A DNA stretch of 64,000 bases from Bacteroidales bacterium (GTDB lineage Bacteria; Bacteroidota; Bacteroidia; Bacteroidales; ML635J-15). Positions within the stretch are counted from its first letter, which is position 1. Each line of letters starts with the position of its first letter. Below the pieces are notes generated by a model. It did no database searches, had not been told where the DNA came from, and saw nothing but the letters and a program-made list of their open reading frames with translations. Shown here in pieces: positions 56,217-64,000 of this stretch. The stretch is taken from NCBI GenBank assembly GCA_003249955.1, contig QKHS01000022.1:23715-87714 (forward strand), in the 5' to 3' direction. A program made the position numbers and the translations under genes.

Positions 56217-57028
56217 TAAAGTTTGTTTTCGATTAATTTATCGTAAAATTCATTGTATTTATCAATATAGCTATCCGGATTCTGTGGTTTTAAAAATGGC
56301 TTTTTCCCTGCCTCTACATACTCACGTATTTCAGAGTTAAGATTATTGGAACCAAGAATAATTCCGTCCGAATTATCAATTGCAAATTTGGAAAGGTTAA
56401 TCCAATCCGGCGGACTTAAAACAGATACATCTTCCGGATATACTCCGTCTTCACTTAATTTCTGAGGTAAATCCTCGTTTAACGGTTTTGTAAATTCATC
56501 ATTATAAACCGAGTAAACTATTTTAAAGTTATTATCAAACAGCGGATCATTACTGTATATCTTCTTCATGTAAAAAGGAACCAAAGCGGTAAACCAACCG
56601 TGACAATGAATAATATCCGGAGCCCAGCCAAGTTTTTTTACAGTTTCGATGACTCCGCGCGAATAAAAGATTGCTCTTTCATCATTATCTTTAAATTCTT
56701 TTCCTTTTTCTGTAAGAGCAAATTTACGGCTGAAGAAATCATCATTATCGATAAAGTAAACCTGCATTCTGGCAGGCTGAATAGAAGCAACTTTTATAAC
56801 CAAAGGATGATCGGTATCATCAATTACCAGATTCATACCACTCAACCTTATTACCTCATGAAGCTGATTACGTCTTTCGTTAATATTTCCGAATTTAGGT
56901 AAAAATGTGCGTATTTCCCTATCCCGTTCCTGAATGCCCTGTGGTAAATGTCTGCCTATTAAAGACATTTCTGTTTCAGGCAAATATGGGGTTATTTCCT
57001 GTGTCACGAAAAGAACTTTCAATTTCAT
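56216..57028 (-). CDS. glycogen/starch-synthase N-terminal-domain protein (GT5-like, half length)
   Basis: 270 residues, about half of a full glycogen synthase. VLFVTQEITPYLPETEM, PDIIHCHGWFTALVPFYMK and SDGIILGSNNLN match the GT5 N-terminal Rossmann domain, but the C-terminal domain that binds ADP-glucose (with its KTGG-like motif) is missing. It may bind a sugar nucleotide or serve a regulatory role. Such short forms recur beside panC/glmS in Bacteroidales. A -7 box TATTTTTG (complement of 57065-57072) precedes it. Confidence 0.8.
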   Translation of the reverse strand: MKLKVLFVTQEITPYLPETEMSLIGRHLPQGIQERDREIRTFLPKFGNINERRNQLHEVIRLSGMNLVIDDTDHPLVIKVASIQPARMQVYFIDNDDFFSRKFALTEKGKEFKDNDERAIFYSRGVIETVKKLGWAPDIIHCHGWFTALVPFYMKKIYSNDPLFDNNFKIVYSVYNDEFTKPLNEDLPQKLSEDGVYPEDVSVLSPPDWINLSKFAIDNSDGIILGSNNLNSEIREYVEAGKKPFLKPQNPDSYIDKYNEFYDKLIENKL

Positions 57029-57237
57029 AATTTTGTTACTAATTTTGTTTGTATTTTAAGGACACAAAAATATAAAAAAAAATTAATATATCCGCACATT
57101 GAACCTAAACGATTTATTTGCAGTTTTATTGTTATCGTTTTTATGCATTCGTTTTAATAAAACAAAACTTATTTAAAACAGTTTAATTTATCATTTGCAA
57201 TCTGTCAGGATAATTATATTTTCGCAAAAAAATTTTT

Positions 57238-58083
57238 ATGAAAATCATTAAAACAGTGACAGAAATGTCGGGGCTTTGCAACACAGAGCTCAAGAACCTG
57301 AAAACAGGATTTGTCCCTACTATGGGAGCACTTCATGCAGGACATATTTCATTGGTTAACCAATCCGTAAAAGAAAACGATATCACGATTGTTTCAATAT
57401 TTGTTAACCCTAAGCAGTTTAATGATAAATCCGACTTCGAAAATTACCCTGTAACTATTGAAAACGACCTTGATTTGCTTGAAAAGGCAAACTGTGACAT
57501 AGTTTTTATTCCCCAGGCCAATGACATTTACAAAGATTATGATGGTTACGAAATGGATTTTGAAGGACTGGACAAAATTTACGAAGGTGAGTTCAGACCC
57601 GGTCACTTCCGTGGAGTAATTGATATTGTTTACAGGTTTTTCAGCATTATCAATCCAGACAACAGCTATTTCGGAGAGAAAGATTTCCAGCAACTGGCAA
57701 TAATAAAACTAATGGTAAAAAAAGCAGAGCTACCTGTAAATATAATTCCGTGCAAAATAATGAGAGAAGACAGCGGACTTGCTATGAGTTCCAGAAATGC
57801 AAGACTTAGCATAAACCAGAAAACAACTGCTTCGGAAATATACAAGACTTTAAATGCTGTAAAGGAATCTGCCACAGTTGACCAGTCTCCCGAACAACTC
57901 ATTTCCTTTATTACCCGTGAAATTGACAAAAATGATGATTTAAAAACAGAATATGTGGTTTTTTGTGAACCCGAAAGTCTCAAATCTGTTAATATATTCA
58001 GGGAGAAAAGTTCTGTAAGGCTTTGCGTTGCAGTATGGTGCGGAAAAATTAGATTAATTGACAATATAAGTTTGCAGTTTTAA
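57238..58083 (+). CDS. panC: pantoate-beta-alanine ligase
   Basis: 281 residues. FVPTMGALHAGHISLV holds the HxGH nucleotide motif (H33, H36); AMSSRNARL is the family's KMSKS-like loop. It condenses pantoate with beta-alanine using ATP to make pantothenate. First gene of a run with panD and rfaE2. A weak promoter (TTTG at 57194, TATATTTT at 57215) precedes it. Confidence 0.95.
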   Translation: MKIIKTVTEMSGLCNTELKNLKTGFVPTMGALHAGHISLVNQSVKENDITIVSIFVNPKQFNDKSDFENYPVTIENDLDLLEKANCDIVFIPQANDIYKDYDGYEMDFEGLDKIYEGEFRPGHFRGVIDIVYRFFSIINPDNSYFGEKDFQQLAIIKLMVKKAELPVNIIPCKIMREDSGLAMSSRNARLSINQKTTASEIYKTLNAVKESATVDQSPEQLISFITREIDKNDDLKTEYVVFCEPESLKSVNIFREKSSVRLCVAVWCGKIRLIDNISLQF

Positions 58084-58103
58084 ATAAGTATTATTTACCT
58101 TTG
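58071..58103 (+). promoter_or_regulatory. internal promoter for panD-rfaE2
   Basis: TTTG at 58071-58074 inside the end of panC, 21-nt spacer, TACCTTTG at 58096-58103; leader about 17 nt to panD. Confidence 0.6.
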
Positions 58104-58126
58104 CAGCGATTTTTAGATTTTATCTT

Positions 58127-58477
58127 ATGAACATAGAAATAGTTAAGTCAAAAATTCACAAAGTCAGGGTAACTGAAGCCAATCTGCAATATGTTGGCAG
58201 CATTACTATTGATGAAGACTTGATGAAAGCTTCAAATATTATTGAACACGAAAAGGTGCAGGTTGTTAACATTAACAACGGCGAACGATTTGAAACTTAT
58301 GTAATTAAAGGTGCTGCCGGATCTGGCGTTATATGCCTGAACGGGCCTGCTGCAAGAAAAGTAGCTGTTGATGATATTGTAATAATAATATCATATGCAT
58401 CAATGGATTTTGAAGAAGCCAAAACATTTAAACCGTCCTTTATTTTCCCTGATACGCAAACAAACCGTTTATTATAA
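58127..58477 (+). CDS. panD: aspartate 1-decarboxylase
   Basis: 116 residues. It is made as a proenzyme that cuts itself at Gly24-Ser25 (YVGSITID), giving the pyruvoyl cofactor. It supplies beta-alanine to PanC, next to it. [18 protein letters not shown] is conserved. Its stop directly abuts the rfaE2 start. Confidence 0.96.
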   Translation: MNIEIVKSKIHKVRVTEANLQYVGSITIDEDLMKASNIIEHEKVQVVNINNGERFETYVIKGAAGSGVICLNGPAARKVAVDDIVIIISYASMDFEEAKTFKPSFIFPDTQTNRLL

Positions 58478-58969
58478 ATGGACTTCACTGACTTAATCGA
58501 ATCAAAAATCATTTCTCAGGACAAGTTAGAAACCTTTGTTGAGAGCCTGAAAAATGCAAACGATAAAGTAGTTTTCACAAACGGATGTTTCGATGTATTA
58601 CATTACGGTCATGTAAATTATCTGGCAAAAGCAAGAAATCTGGGAGACAAGCTTGTTATCGGATTAAATTCCGATAGTTCTGTAAAAATATTAAAAGGCG
58701 AATCCAGGCCAATAAACAATCAGGTTGCCAGAGCGACTTTAATGGCATCTTTTATTTTTGTTGATGCCGTTATTATTTTTGATGAAGAGACTCCTGAAAA
58801 TCTTATAAAAACGATCTCTCCTGACATACTGGTTAAAGGCGGAGACTATAAAGTTGAGGAAATTGCAGGTGCTGATTTTGTTATCGCAAACGGAGGATAT
58901 GTCGAAATAATTCCTTTTGTTGAAGGATATTCTTCAACAAACATCATTAAAAATATTGGAAGAGATTAA
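58478..58969 (+). CDS. rfaE2: D-glycero-beta-D-manno-heptose-1-phosphate adenylyltransferase
   Basis: 163 residues. FTNGCFDVLHYGHVNYL carries the HxGH motif, LVIGLNSDSSVK and DILVKGGDY are further family motifs, and the end is GYSSTNIIKNI. It makes ADP-heptose, a precursor of lipopolysaccharide core. Full-length HldE also has a kinase; only the adenylyltransferase half is here. Starts immediately after panD. Confidence 0.92.
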   Translation: MDFTDLIESKIISQDKLETFVESLKNANDKVVFTNGCFDVLHYGHVNYLAKARNLGDKLVIGLNSDSSVKILKGESRPINNQVARATLMASFIFVDAVIIFDEETPENLIKTISPDILVKGGDYKVEEIAGADFVIANGGYVEIIPFVEGYSSTNIIKNIGRD

Positions 58970-58986
58970 AATTATTGTTATATTTG
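58956..58986 (+). promoter_or_regulatory. promoter of the small lipoprotein and radA
   Basis: TTG at 58956-58958 inside the rfaE2 end, 20-nt spacer, TATATTTG at 58979-58986; leader about 20 nt to the ATG at 59013. Confidence 0.65.
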
Positions 58987-59012
58987 CAAATGATAATTTA
59001 AAACAAACAGTA

Positions 59013-59420
59013 ATGAAATCAGCAAAATTCTATTTTATATTTTTATTAGCAGCTTTATCTTTAGCGGGTTGTTCAAATGTTGAAGATGAAATAGTAGGCA
59101 CCTGGAATTTTCAAACATTCGACACTCAGCCTCAGGGTACATATACCTGGACTTTCAAAGATAACGGGGATCTTATAAGAGTTTACACGTCTGATTCAGA
59201 AATTATTTTTGATTCCTGTACTTACATTATTGACAAGTCTGTCTTCAAAAAACAGGTTACCATTTCCGGAAGTAAGTCAATATCAGGTCAGACAGAACTT
59301 AACGGGGTTTACCGTATTGACAAGTTTAAAGATGATATTCTTATTATGACCCGTGAAAGATTGTCCGATGATGACCCGTCAGGAGCTTACCTAAGGTGTG
59401 AGATGATTCGTAAACAATAA
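59013..59420 (+). CDS. small lipoprotein, lipocalin-like
   Basis: 135 residues from the ATG at 59013, chosen because it opens a lipoprotein signal (KFYFIFLLAALSLAGCSN). The first mature strand VEDEIVGTWNFQTF and following TYTWTFKDNGDL resemble the lipocalin-like family of Bacteroidetes. Cell-envelope location; role unknown. It precedes radA by 2 bp. Confidence 0.75.
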   Translation: MKSAKFYFIFLLAALSLAGCSNVEDEIVGTWNFQTFDTQPQGTYTWTFKDNGDLIRVYTSDSEIIFDSCTYIIDKSVFKKQVTISGSKSISGQTELNGVYRIDKFKDDILIMTRERLSDDDPSGAYLRCEMIRKQ

Positions 59421-59422
59421 TT

Positions 59423-60778
59423 ATGTCAAAAGATAAAACAGTTTTTGTTTGTCAAAACTGTGGATATGTTTCGCCTAAATGGGCGGGAAAGTGTTCCAAC
59501 TGTAATAGTTGGAATTCTTTTATTGAGGAGGTTCTGGTAAAAGAAGACAAAACAAAAAAAAATACATCCTCCGTAAATCCGGGTAATCCTGTAGCAATTC
59601 ACGACATAGTTCAGAATGTATTTTTCCGCATGAAAATGCATTACTCTGAACTGGACAGAGTTCTTGGCGGGGGATTGGTTCCCGGGTCTCTGGTACTTCT
59701 CGGAGGAGAACCAGGCATCGGGAAGTCCACTTTAGTGTTGCAATCTGTTTTGAATCTGGCCGGGACAAAAATTCTTTACATTTCCGGGGAAGAAAGTGAG
59801 ACACAGATAAAACTCCGGGCTGAAAGAATCGGGATAAACAATCCTGATTGTTTTATTTATACCGAAACAAATATTGAGAAAATTCTTGCAACAATTAAAT
59901 CTTTATGTCCTGATATCGTTGTAATTGACTCAATACAGACTGTAGCTTCCGCAGACCTGAGTTCGTCGCCGGGAACCGTCTCACAGATAAGAGAATGCGC
60001 CAGACAACTCCAGGAATATGCAAAAGAATCTGCCACACCAATAATATTAATAGGACACATAAATAAAGACGGAGATATTGCGGGACCTATGTCTCTTGAA
60101 CACATTGTGGATGTAGTTCTTCAGTTTGAAGGAGACAACAACCACTTTTACAGGCTGCTGAGGCCTAAAAAGAACAGGTTTGGTTCTACTTATGAGATAG
60201 GGGTATTTGAAATGGCAGGAAACGGACTTAAAGAAATTACCGATCCCGGGAATATTCTTATTTCCGGAGATAATACAGGACTTAGCGGAGTTGCATTCGG
60301 AACGATAGCAGAAGGATCAAGAACATTTTTGATTGAGATACAATCTCTTGCGGCAAATGCAGTATTCAGTACTCCGCAACGAAATGCCACCGGATTTGAT
60401 ACCAGAAGATTTCAAATGTTGCTGGCTGTAATAGAGAAAAGACTTGGATTAAAGCTTATTCAGAAAGATATTTTCCTGAACATTGCAGGCGGTCTGAAAA
60501 TAAGTGATCCGGCCGCAGACCTTGCTGTTATATCTGCAGTTATTTCATCTTATTTTGATAAACCTGTAAAGGAAAACTCCTGCTTCATAGGAGAAGTCGG
60601 TCTGTCAGGACAAATCCGTCCTGTTTCCTTTATAGAGAAAAGAGTAGGTGAAGCTATAAGGTTAGGGTTTGACAAAATTTATATTTCATCGTCACAGAAG
60701 TCAGAAATAAAAAACGGAAACTCAAAGCTAACGGCTGTAACTGACATAAAAGATTTTGCCACAAAACTTTTCAAATAA
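59423..60778 (+). CDS. radA: DNA repair protein RadA
   Basis: 451 residues. Zinc finger C10-x2-C13...C24-x2-C27, RecA-like ATPase with Walker A GGEPGIGKST (94-103), the KNRFG motif near 252, and a Lon-like C-terminal domain (GEVGLSGQIRPV). It promotes branch migration in homologous recombination. It shares the promoter of the upstream lipoprotein. Confidence 0.96.
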   Translation: MSKDKTVFVCQNCGYVSPKWAGKCSNCNSWNSFIEEVLVKEDKTKKNTSSVNPGNPVAIHDIVQNVFFRMKMHYSELDRVLGGGLVPGSLVLLGGEPGIGKSTLVLQSVLNLAGTKILYISGEESETQIKLRAERIGINNPDCFIYTETNIEKILATIKSLCPDIVVIDSIQTVASADLSSSPGTVSQIRECARQLQEYAKESATPIILIGHINKDGDIAGPMSLEHIVDVVLQFEGDNNHFYRLLRPKKNRFGSTYEIGVFEMAGNGLKEITDPGNILISGDNTGLSGVAFGTIAEGSRTFLIEIQSLAANAVFSTPQRNATGFDTRRFQMLLAVIEKRLGLKLIQKDIFLNIAGGLKISDPAADLAVISAVISSYFDKPVKENSCFIGEVGLSGQIRPVSFIEKRVGEAIRLGFDKIYISSSQKSEIKNGNSKLTAVTDIKDFATKLFK

Positions 60779-60935
60779 TACTTAGTTAATCATAATTTCA
60801 TTGCTTTTATAGCTTTTGAAAAACAATGCCAATAAAATCATTGTTAAAAAACACAAAGACAGAGCTTTTGATTTTTTCACAAGAACCTCAACTCATAATA
60901 AAAGTAAATAGGTATCCGGTATTTACCTGCAAATA

Positions 60936-63287
60936 CTACATATTATTAAAATCTCCGTCCCGGTTATTTTTTTCATACTCGGCACAGTCTATTTCAACAG
61001 ATAAATTTGCCGGTTTTTCAAACCGTGCATCCCGCGAATATGGTAATTTAGGATCATCATAAACTTTCTGCATATACAAACCCCAGATAGGCAAAGCAAG
61101 CGAAGCTCCCTGTCCCAGAGTAATATATCTGAAACGGATACTTCTTTCTTCGCCGCCAACCCATGCACCGCTAACCAACTCCGGAGCAATTCCGATAAAC
61201 CATCCGTCAGAATGATTGTTGGTGGTTCCTGTTTTTCCGGCCAGCTCGCTGTTAATTTTATAATGAGATCTGATACGAGTTCCGGTACCTTCGTTGATAA
61301 CTCCTTTCATAAGATCTATCATAAGATAAGCTGTCTCCTCACTTAAAGCTTCTGTCTGATGACCGGAAAATGTGGCAAGAACATTTCCGTTTTTATCCTC
61401 AATACGCATAACATAAACAGGCCTTGTGTAAATACCTTTATTTGCAAAAGTACAATAAGCACCAACCATCTCGCTGAGTAACACTTCTGCTGCTCCCACG
61501 CAAATCGAAGGAAAAGGATCAATATGACTGTTTACCCCCATTTTTTTTGCAATGGAAATTGCTGCCTGCGGGGAGAACTGTTTCAGCACCCATGCCGAAA
61601 TCTGGTTCAACGAATTAGCGAGTCCTGTCTTAAGCGTAATCATCTCCCCGTCAAATTTGGATGGAGAATATTTTGGAGTATAATACTCATTAGGAGAACC
61701 TTCAGGCAATTTAAACGTGACCTCAACATTCGGCACCTTTGTACACGGAGAATACCCGTTTTGCATTGCCAGACAATAAATAAACGGTTTAATAGTAGAA
61801 CCAACCTGCCTTCTCGATCTGGTAACCTGATCAAATTTAAAATGGCTGTAATTTATTCCGCCTACATAAGCTCTTACATAACCAGTTTGCGGTTCCATTG
61901 ACATAAATCCTGCCCTTAAGAACATTTTGTAATATTTAATAGAGTCCAAAGGTGTCATAACAGTATCAATATCCCCTTCCCACGAAAACACCCTCATTGA
62001 AACAGGTTTTTCAAAAGACATGATAATTGAATCTTCCGTCATTCCGTTTGACTTTAATTCACGCCATCTCTCGCTTCTGCGCATAGATGCATACATTATC
62101 TGCTCTATCTGAGAGTCTGTCATGTCACTGGCAAAGGGAGCCTTTTTATTATTTTTCTGATCTTTGACAAATTCTTTCTGGATGTAACCGCCAATGTGCA
62201 ATTTTACAGCATCTTCCGCATATTTCTGCATTCTGCTGTTAACTGTTGTATAAATTTGTAATCCGTCGCTGTAAATATCATATGTAGAACCGTCAGGCTT
62301 TGTATTTTTATTACACCACCCGTAAGAAGGATCCATAGCCCAATTAATTGAGTCTTCTTTATAGTCCCTTATATCAACATAATCATCAATATCAGGTTCG
62401 CTTGCAGTAAGCCACTGTCTCAGAAACTCACGGAAATATGTCGCAGCTCCGATATTGTGGTCAACTTTCTGATATTTAAGATTCAAAGGAACTTTTATCA
62501 AAGAATCGAAAGCTTCTTCCGTAATAAAGTCGTATTTGTACATCTGCCCCAAAACCACGTTACGGCGATGAAGGGTCTGCTCCGGTCTTTTCAGCGGGTT
62601 ATAAAGAGACGGATTTTGTGCCATTCCGATAAGCATTGCAGACTGAGTAATGTTTAATGCATCCGGAGTTGTGTCAAAATATACTCTTGAAGCAGATTCA
62701 ATACCTACTGCAAGATTAAGAAAGTCAAATTTATTAAGATACATCTCAATAATTTCTTCTTTGGTAAAACTTCTTTCCAGCTTAACAGCAATAACCCATT
62801 CCTGAAATTTACGCTGTACGATTCCAAGTTTACCCATATTGTTTTGTCTGGGGAAAAGCATCTTTGCCAATTGCTGGGTAATTGTACTTCCTCCTCCTTT
62901 TGACCCACCTCCGGCCAAACCTGAAATAACACGCGGCAAAGCTCTGAAATCTATTCCGGAGTGTTCGTAAAACCTGACATCTTCAGTTGCAACCAGTGCA
63001 TCAATCAGGTAAGGAGAAAGGTCGTTGTATGATACACGGGACCGATTCTCTCTGAAATATGTACCCAAAAGCTGAAGATCGCTGGAGTAAACTCTTGTTG
63101 CAAGGTTTTCACTAGGATTCTCCAATTGTTCAAAATTAGGCATTTTTCCAAACACTCCTTTTGATAGCAAATAGAAATATCCCGACAGCATAAAAACAAA
63201 AAATAAAATAACTGCCCAAAAAGTAATTGTAAAAGTTTTAGCAAACTTGGGAGAATATGTTACATTTGCACTTTTTAAATTTGTCAT
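60936..63287 (-). CDS. mrcA: class A penicillin-binding protein (PBP1A-type)
   Basis: 783 residues. A short cytoplasmic tail and one membrane segment (ITFWAVILFFVFMLSGYFYL) lead to the GT51 glycosyltransferase (EDVRFYEHSGID, GGSTITQQLAK) and the transpeptidase with SxxK in RQVGSTIKPF (near residue 495), SLN and KTGTT. It polymerises and cross-links peptidoglycan. Divergent from topA. No terminator was seen in the 158 nt after the stop. Confidence 0.94.
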   Translation of the reverse strand: MTNLKSANVTYSPKFAKTFTITFWAVILFFVFMLSGYFYLLSKGVFGKMPNFEQLENPSENLATRVYSSDLQLLGTYFRENRSRVSYNDLSPYLIDALVATEDVRFYEHSGIDFRALPRVISGLAGGGSKGGGSTITQQLAKMLFPRQNNMGKLGIVQRKFQEWVIAVKLERSFTKEEIIEMYLNKFDFLNLAVGIESASRVYFDTTPDALNITQSAMLIGMAQNPSLYNPLKRPEQTLHRRNVVLGQMYKYDFITEEAFDSLIKVPLNLKYQKVDHNIGAATYFREFLRQWLTASEPDIDDYVDIRDYKEDSINWAMDPSYGWCNKNTKPDGSTYDIYSDGLQIYTTVNSRMQKYAEDAVKLHIGGYIQKEFVKDQKNNKKAPFASDMTDSQIEQIMYASMRRSERWRELKSNGMTEDSIIMSFEKPVSMRVFSWEGDIDTVMTPLDSIKYYKMFLRAGFMSMEPQTGYVRAYVGGINYSHFKFDQVTRSRRQVGSTIKPFIYCLAMQNGYSPCTKVPNVEVTFKLPEGSPNEYYTPKYSPSKFDGEMITLKTGLANSLNQISAWVLKQFSPQAAISIAKKMGVNSHIDPFPSICVGAAEVLLSEMVGAYCTFANKGIYTRPVYVMRIEDKNGNVLATFSGHQTEALSEETAYLMIDLMKGVINEGTGTRIRSHYKINSELAGKTGTTNNHSDGWFIGIAPELVSGAWVGGEERSIRFRYITLGQGASLALPIWGLYMQKVYDDPKLPYSRDARFEKPANLSVEIDCAEYEKNNRDGDFNNM

Positions 63288-63377
63288 AGTTTTTAAAATT
63301 ATGGCGTAAAATTAAAAAAAATTTATGAAATCGTTTTTGAATTTCTTTATTTTGCATCCGAAAAATTAAATTATTAA

Positions 63378-64000
63378 ATGGAGAATAATCTTGTTATCGT
63401 CGAGTCCCCTGCAAAAGCCAAAACCATAAAAAAGTTTTTAGGCGATGATTTTATCGTAAAATCAAGCTTTGGGCACATCCGCGACTTATCTAAAAAAAAT
63501 CTGGGCATTGATGTCGAAAAAGGATTTGCCCCTGAATATGAAATTCCTGCTGATAAAAAGAAAGTTGTCAGTGAACTGAAAAAATCTGCATCTCAGGTTG
63601 AAACAGTTTGGCTGGCTTCCGATGAAGACCGTGAAGGAGAGGCTATTTCATGGCACTTGAGTGAAGTGCTGAAATTGAACAAAACAAACTCAAAACGCAT
63701 TGTTTTCCACGAAATAACAAAAGATGCAATTCAAAACGCTATTCTTAATCCACGGGACATTGATATAAATCTTGTAAACGCCCAACAGGCCAGAAGGATT
63801 CTTGACAGGCTTGTAGGATTTAGTTTATCCCCGCTTTTATGGAAAAAAATAAAACCTGCATTATCTGCCGGCAGGGTTCAGTCTGTTGCAGTAAGGCTTA
63901 TTGTTGAAAGGGAAAGAGAAATAAATAATTTCACCTCTGCTTCTGTTTTTAAAGTTACCGGCCTTTTCATAATTAATGGTAACATTGTTAAGGCGGAACT
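63378..64000 (+). CDS. topA: DNA topoisomerase I, 3' partial
   Basis: ATG at 63378, open to the window edge (207 codons seen). [16 protein letters not shown] starts the Toprim domain, [11 protein letters not shown] and [18 protein letters not shown] hold its acidic metal residues. The catalytic Tyr lies beyond the window. It relaxes negative supercoils. Confidence 0.95.
   Translation, partial: MENNLVIVESPAKAKTIKKFLGDDFIVKSSFGHIRDLSKKNLGIDVEKGFAPEYEIPADKKKVVSELKKSASQVETVWLASDEDREGEAISWHLSEVLKLNKTNSKRIVFHEITKDAIQNAILNPRDIDINLVNAQQARRILDRLVGFSLSPLLWKKIKPALSAGRVQSVAVRLIVEREREINNFTSASVFKVTGLFIINGNIVKAE

Overview
The window comes from a Bacteroidota chromosome, most likely order Bacteroidales. Five things point there. 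Several secreted proteins carry type IX secretion (T9SS) sorting domains. The T9SS genes porX and porW are present. There is a TamL-type outer-membrane assembly lipoprotein and a DUF4270 lipoprotein. Most promoters I could place follow the Bacteroidetes pattern TTG or TTTG, 19-21 nt, TAnnTTTG. The core gene content (fabI, def, tig, glmS, panCD, radA, mrcA, topA) is ordinary.

Layout. 1-11.1 kb is a surface-protein region: the end of a T9SS type B protein, a TPR protein, and a 2598-residue multidomain adhesin-like protein with its small secreted partner. 11.8-26.2 kb is housekeeping and metabolism: fabI, a PIN-PhoH ATPase, a frameshifted glycosyltransferase, a CoA-type Nudix hydrolase, an archaeal-type gatE-gatD operon, a Vat-like acetyltransferase, def, and a divergent GH20 hexosaminidase / GH2 beta-mannosidase pair whose start codons touch. 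26.2-37.3 kb is an accessory island. 37.6-64 kb is again core: tamL, trigger factor, a TonB receptor with a His-rich partner, a long minus-strand run (glycogen-synthase-like, DUF4270, glmS, porW, porX, tsaE), then panC-panD-rfaE2, a lipoprotein, radA, mrcA and the start of topA. Two tRNA genes are present, one with a CAT anticodon and one tRNA-Leu(TAG).

The accessory island is the most interesting part. All its genes lie on the minus strand. It is built of small cassettes, each a predicted toxin tip, immunity protein or lipoprotein, separated by copies of one intercassette repeat. Read on the minus strand, a complete repeat holds a conserved 18-base tail just after a stop codon, a 13-bp terminator-like hairpin, about 100 bp of spacer, and a TAACTTTG promoter box just before the next gene. 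Two cassettes begin with the same headless fragment of the RHS-repeat core. One is an intact His-Me-finger-like nuclease (HHH motif) with an adjacent immunity candidate; the other has decayed by two frameshifts. No full-length Rhs gene, integrase or recombinase is in the window. A beta-helix protein and a repeat-rich T9SS protein sit in the middle of the array. An IS1-family element lies at the right end and a solo copy of its end lies inside. A degenerate tRNA copy next to the intact CAT tRNA suggests an island border. I infer a bank of orphan polymorphic-toxin modules, each carrying its own promoter and terminator.

The second notable item is gatDE, normally regarded as archaeal, here under a Bacteroidetes-type promoter. 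All calls rest on reading the sequence and recall of families; no database search was run.
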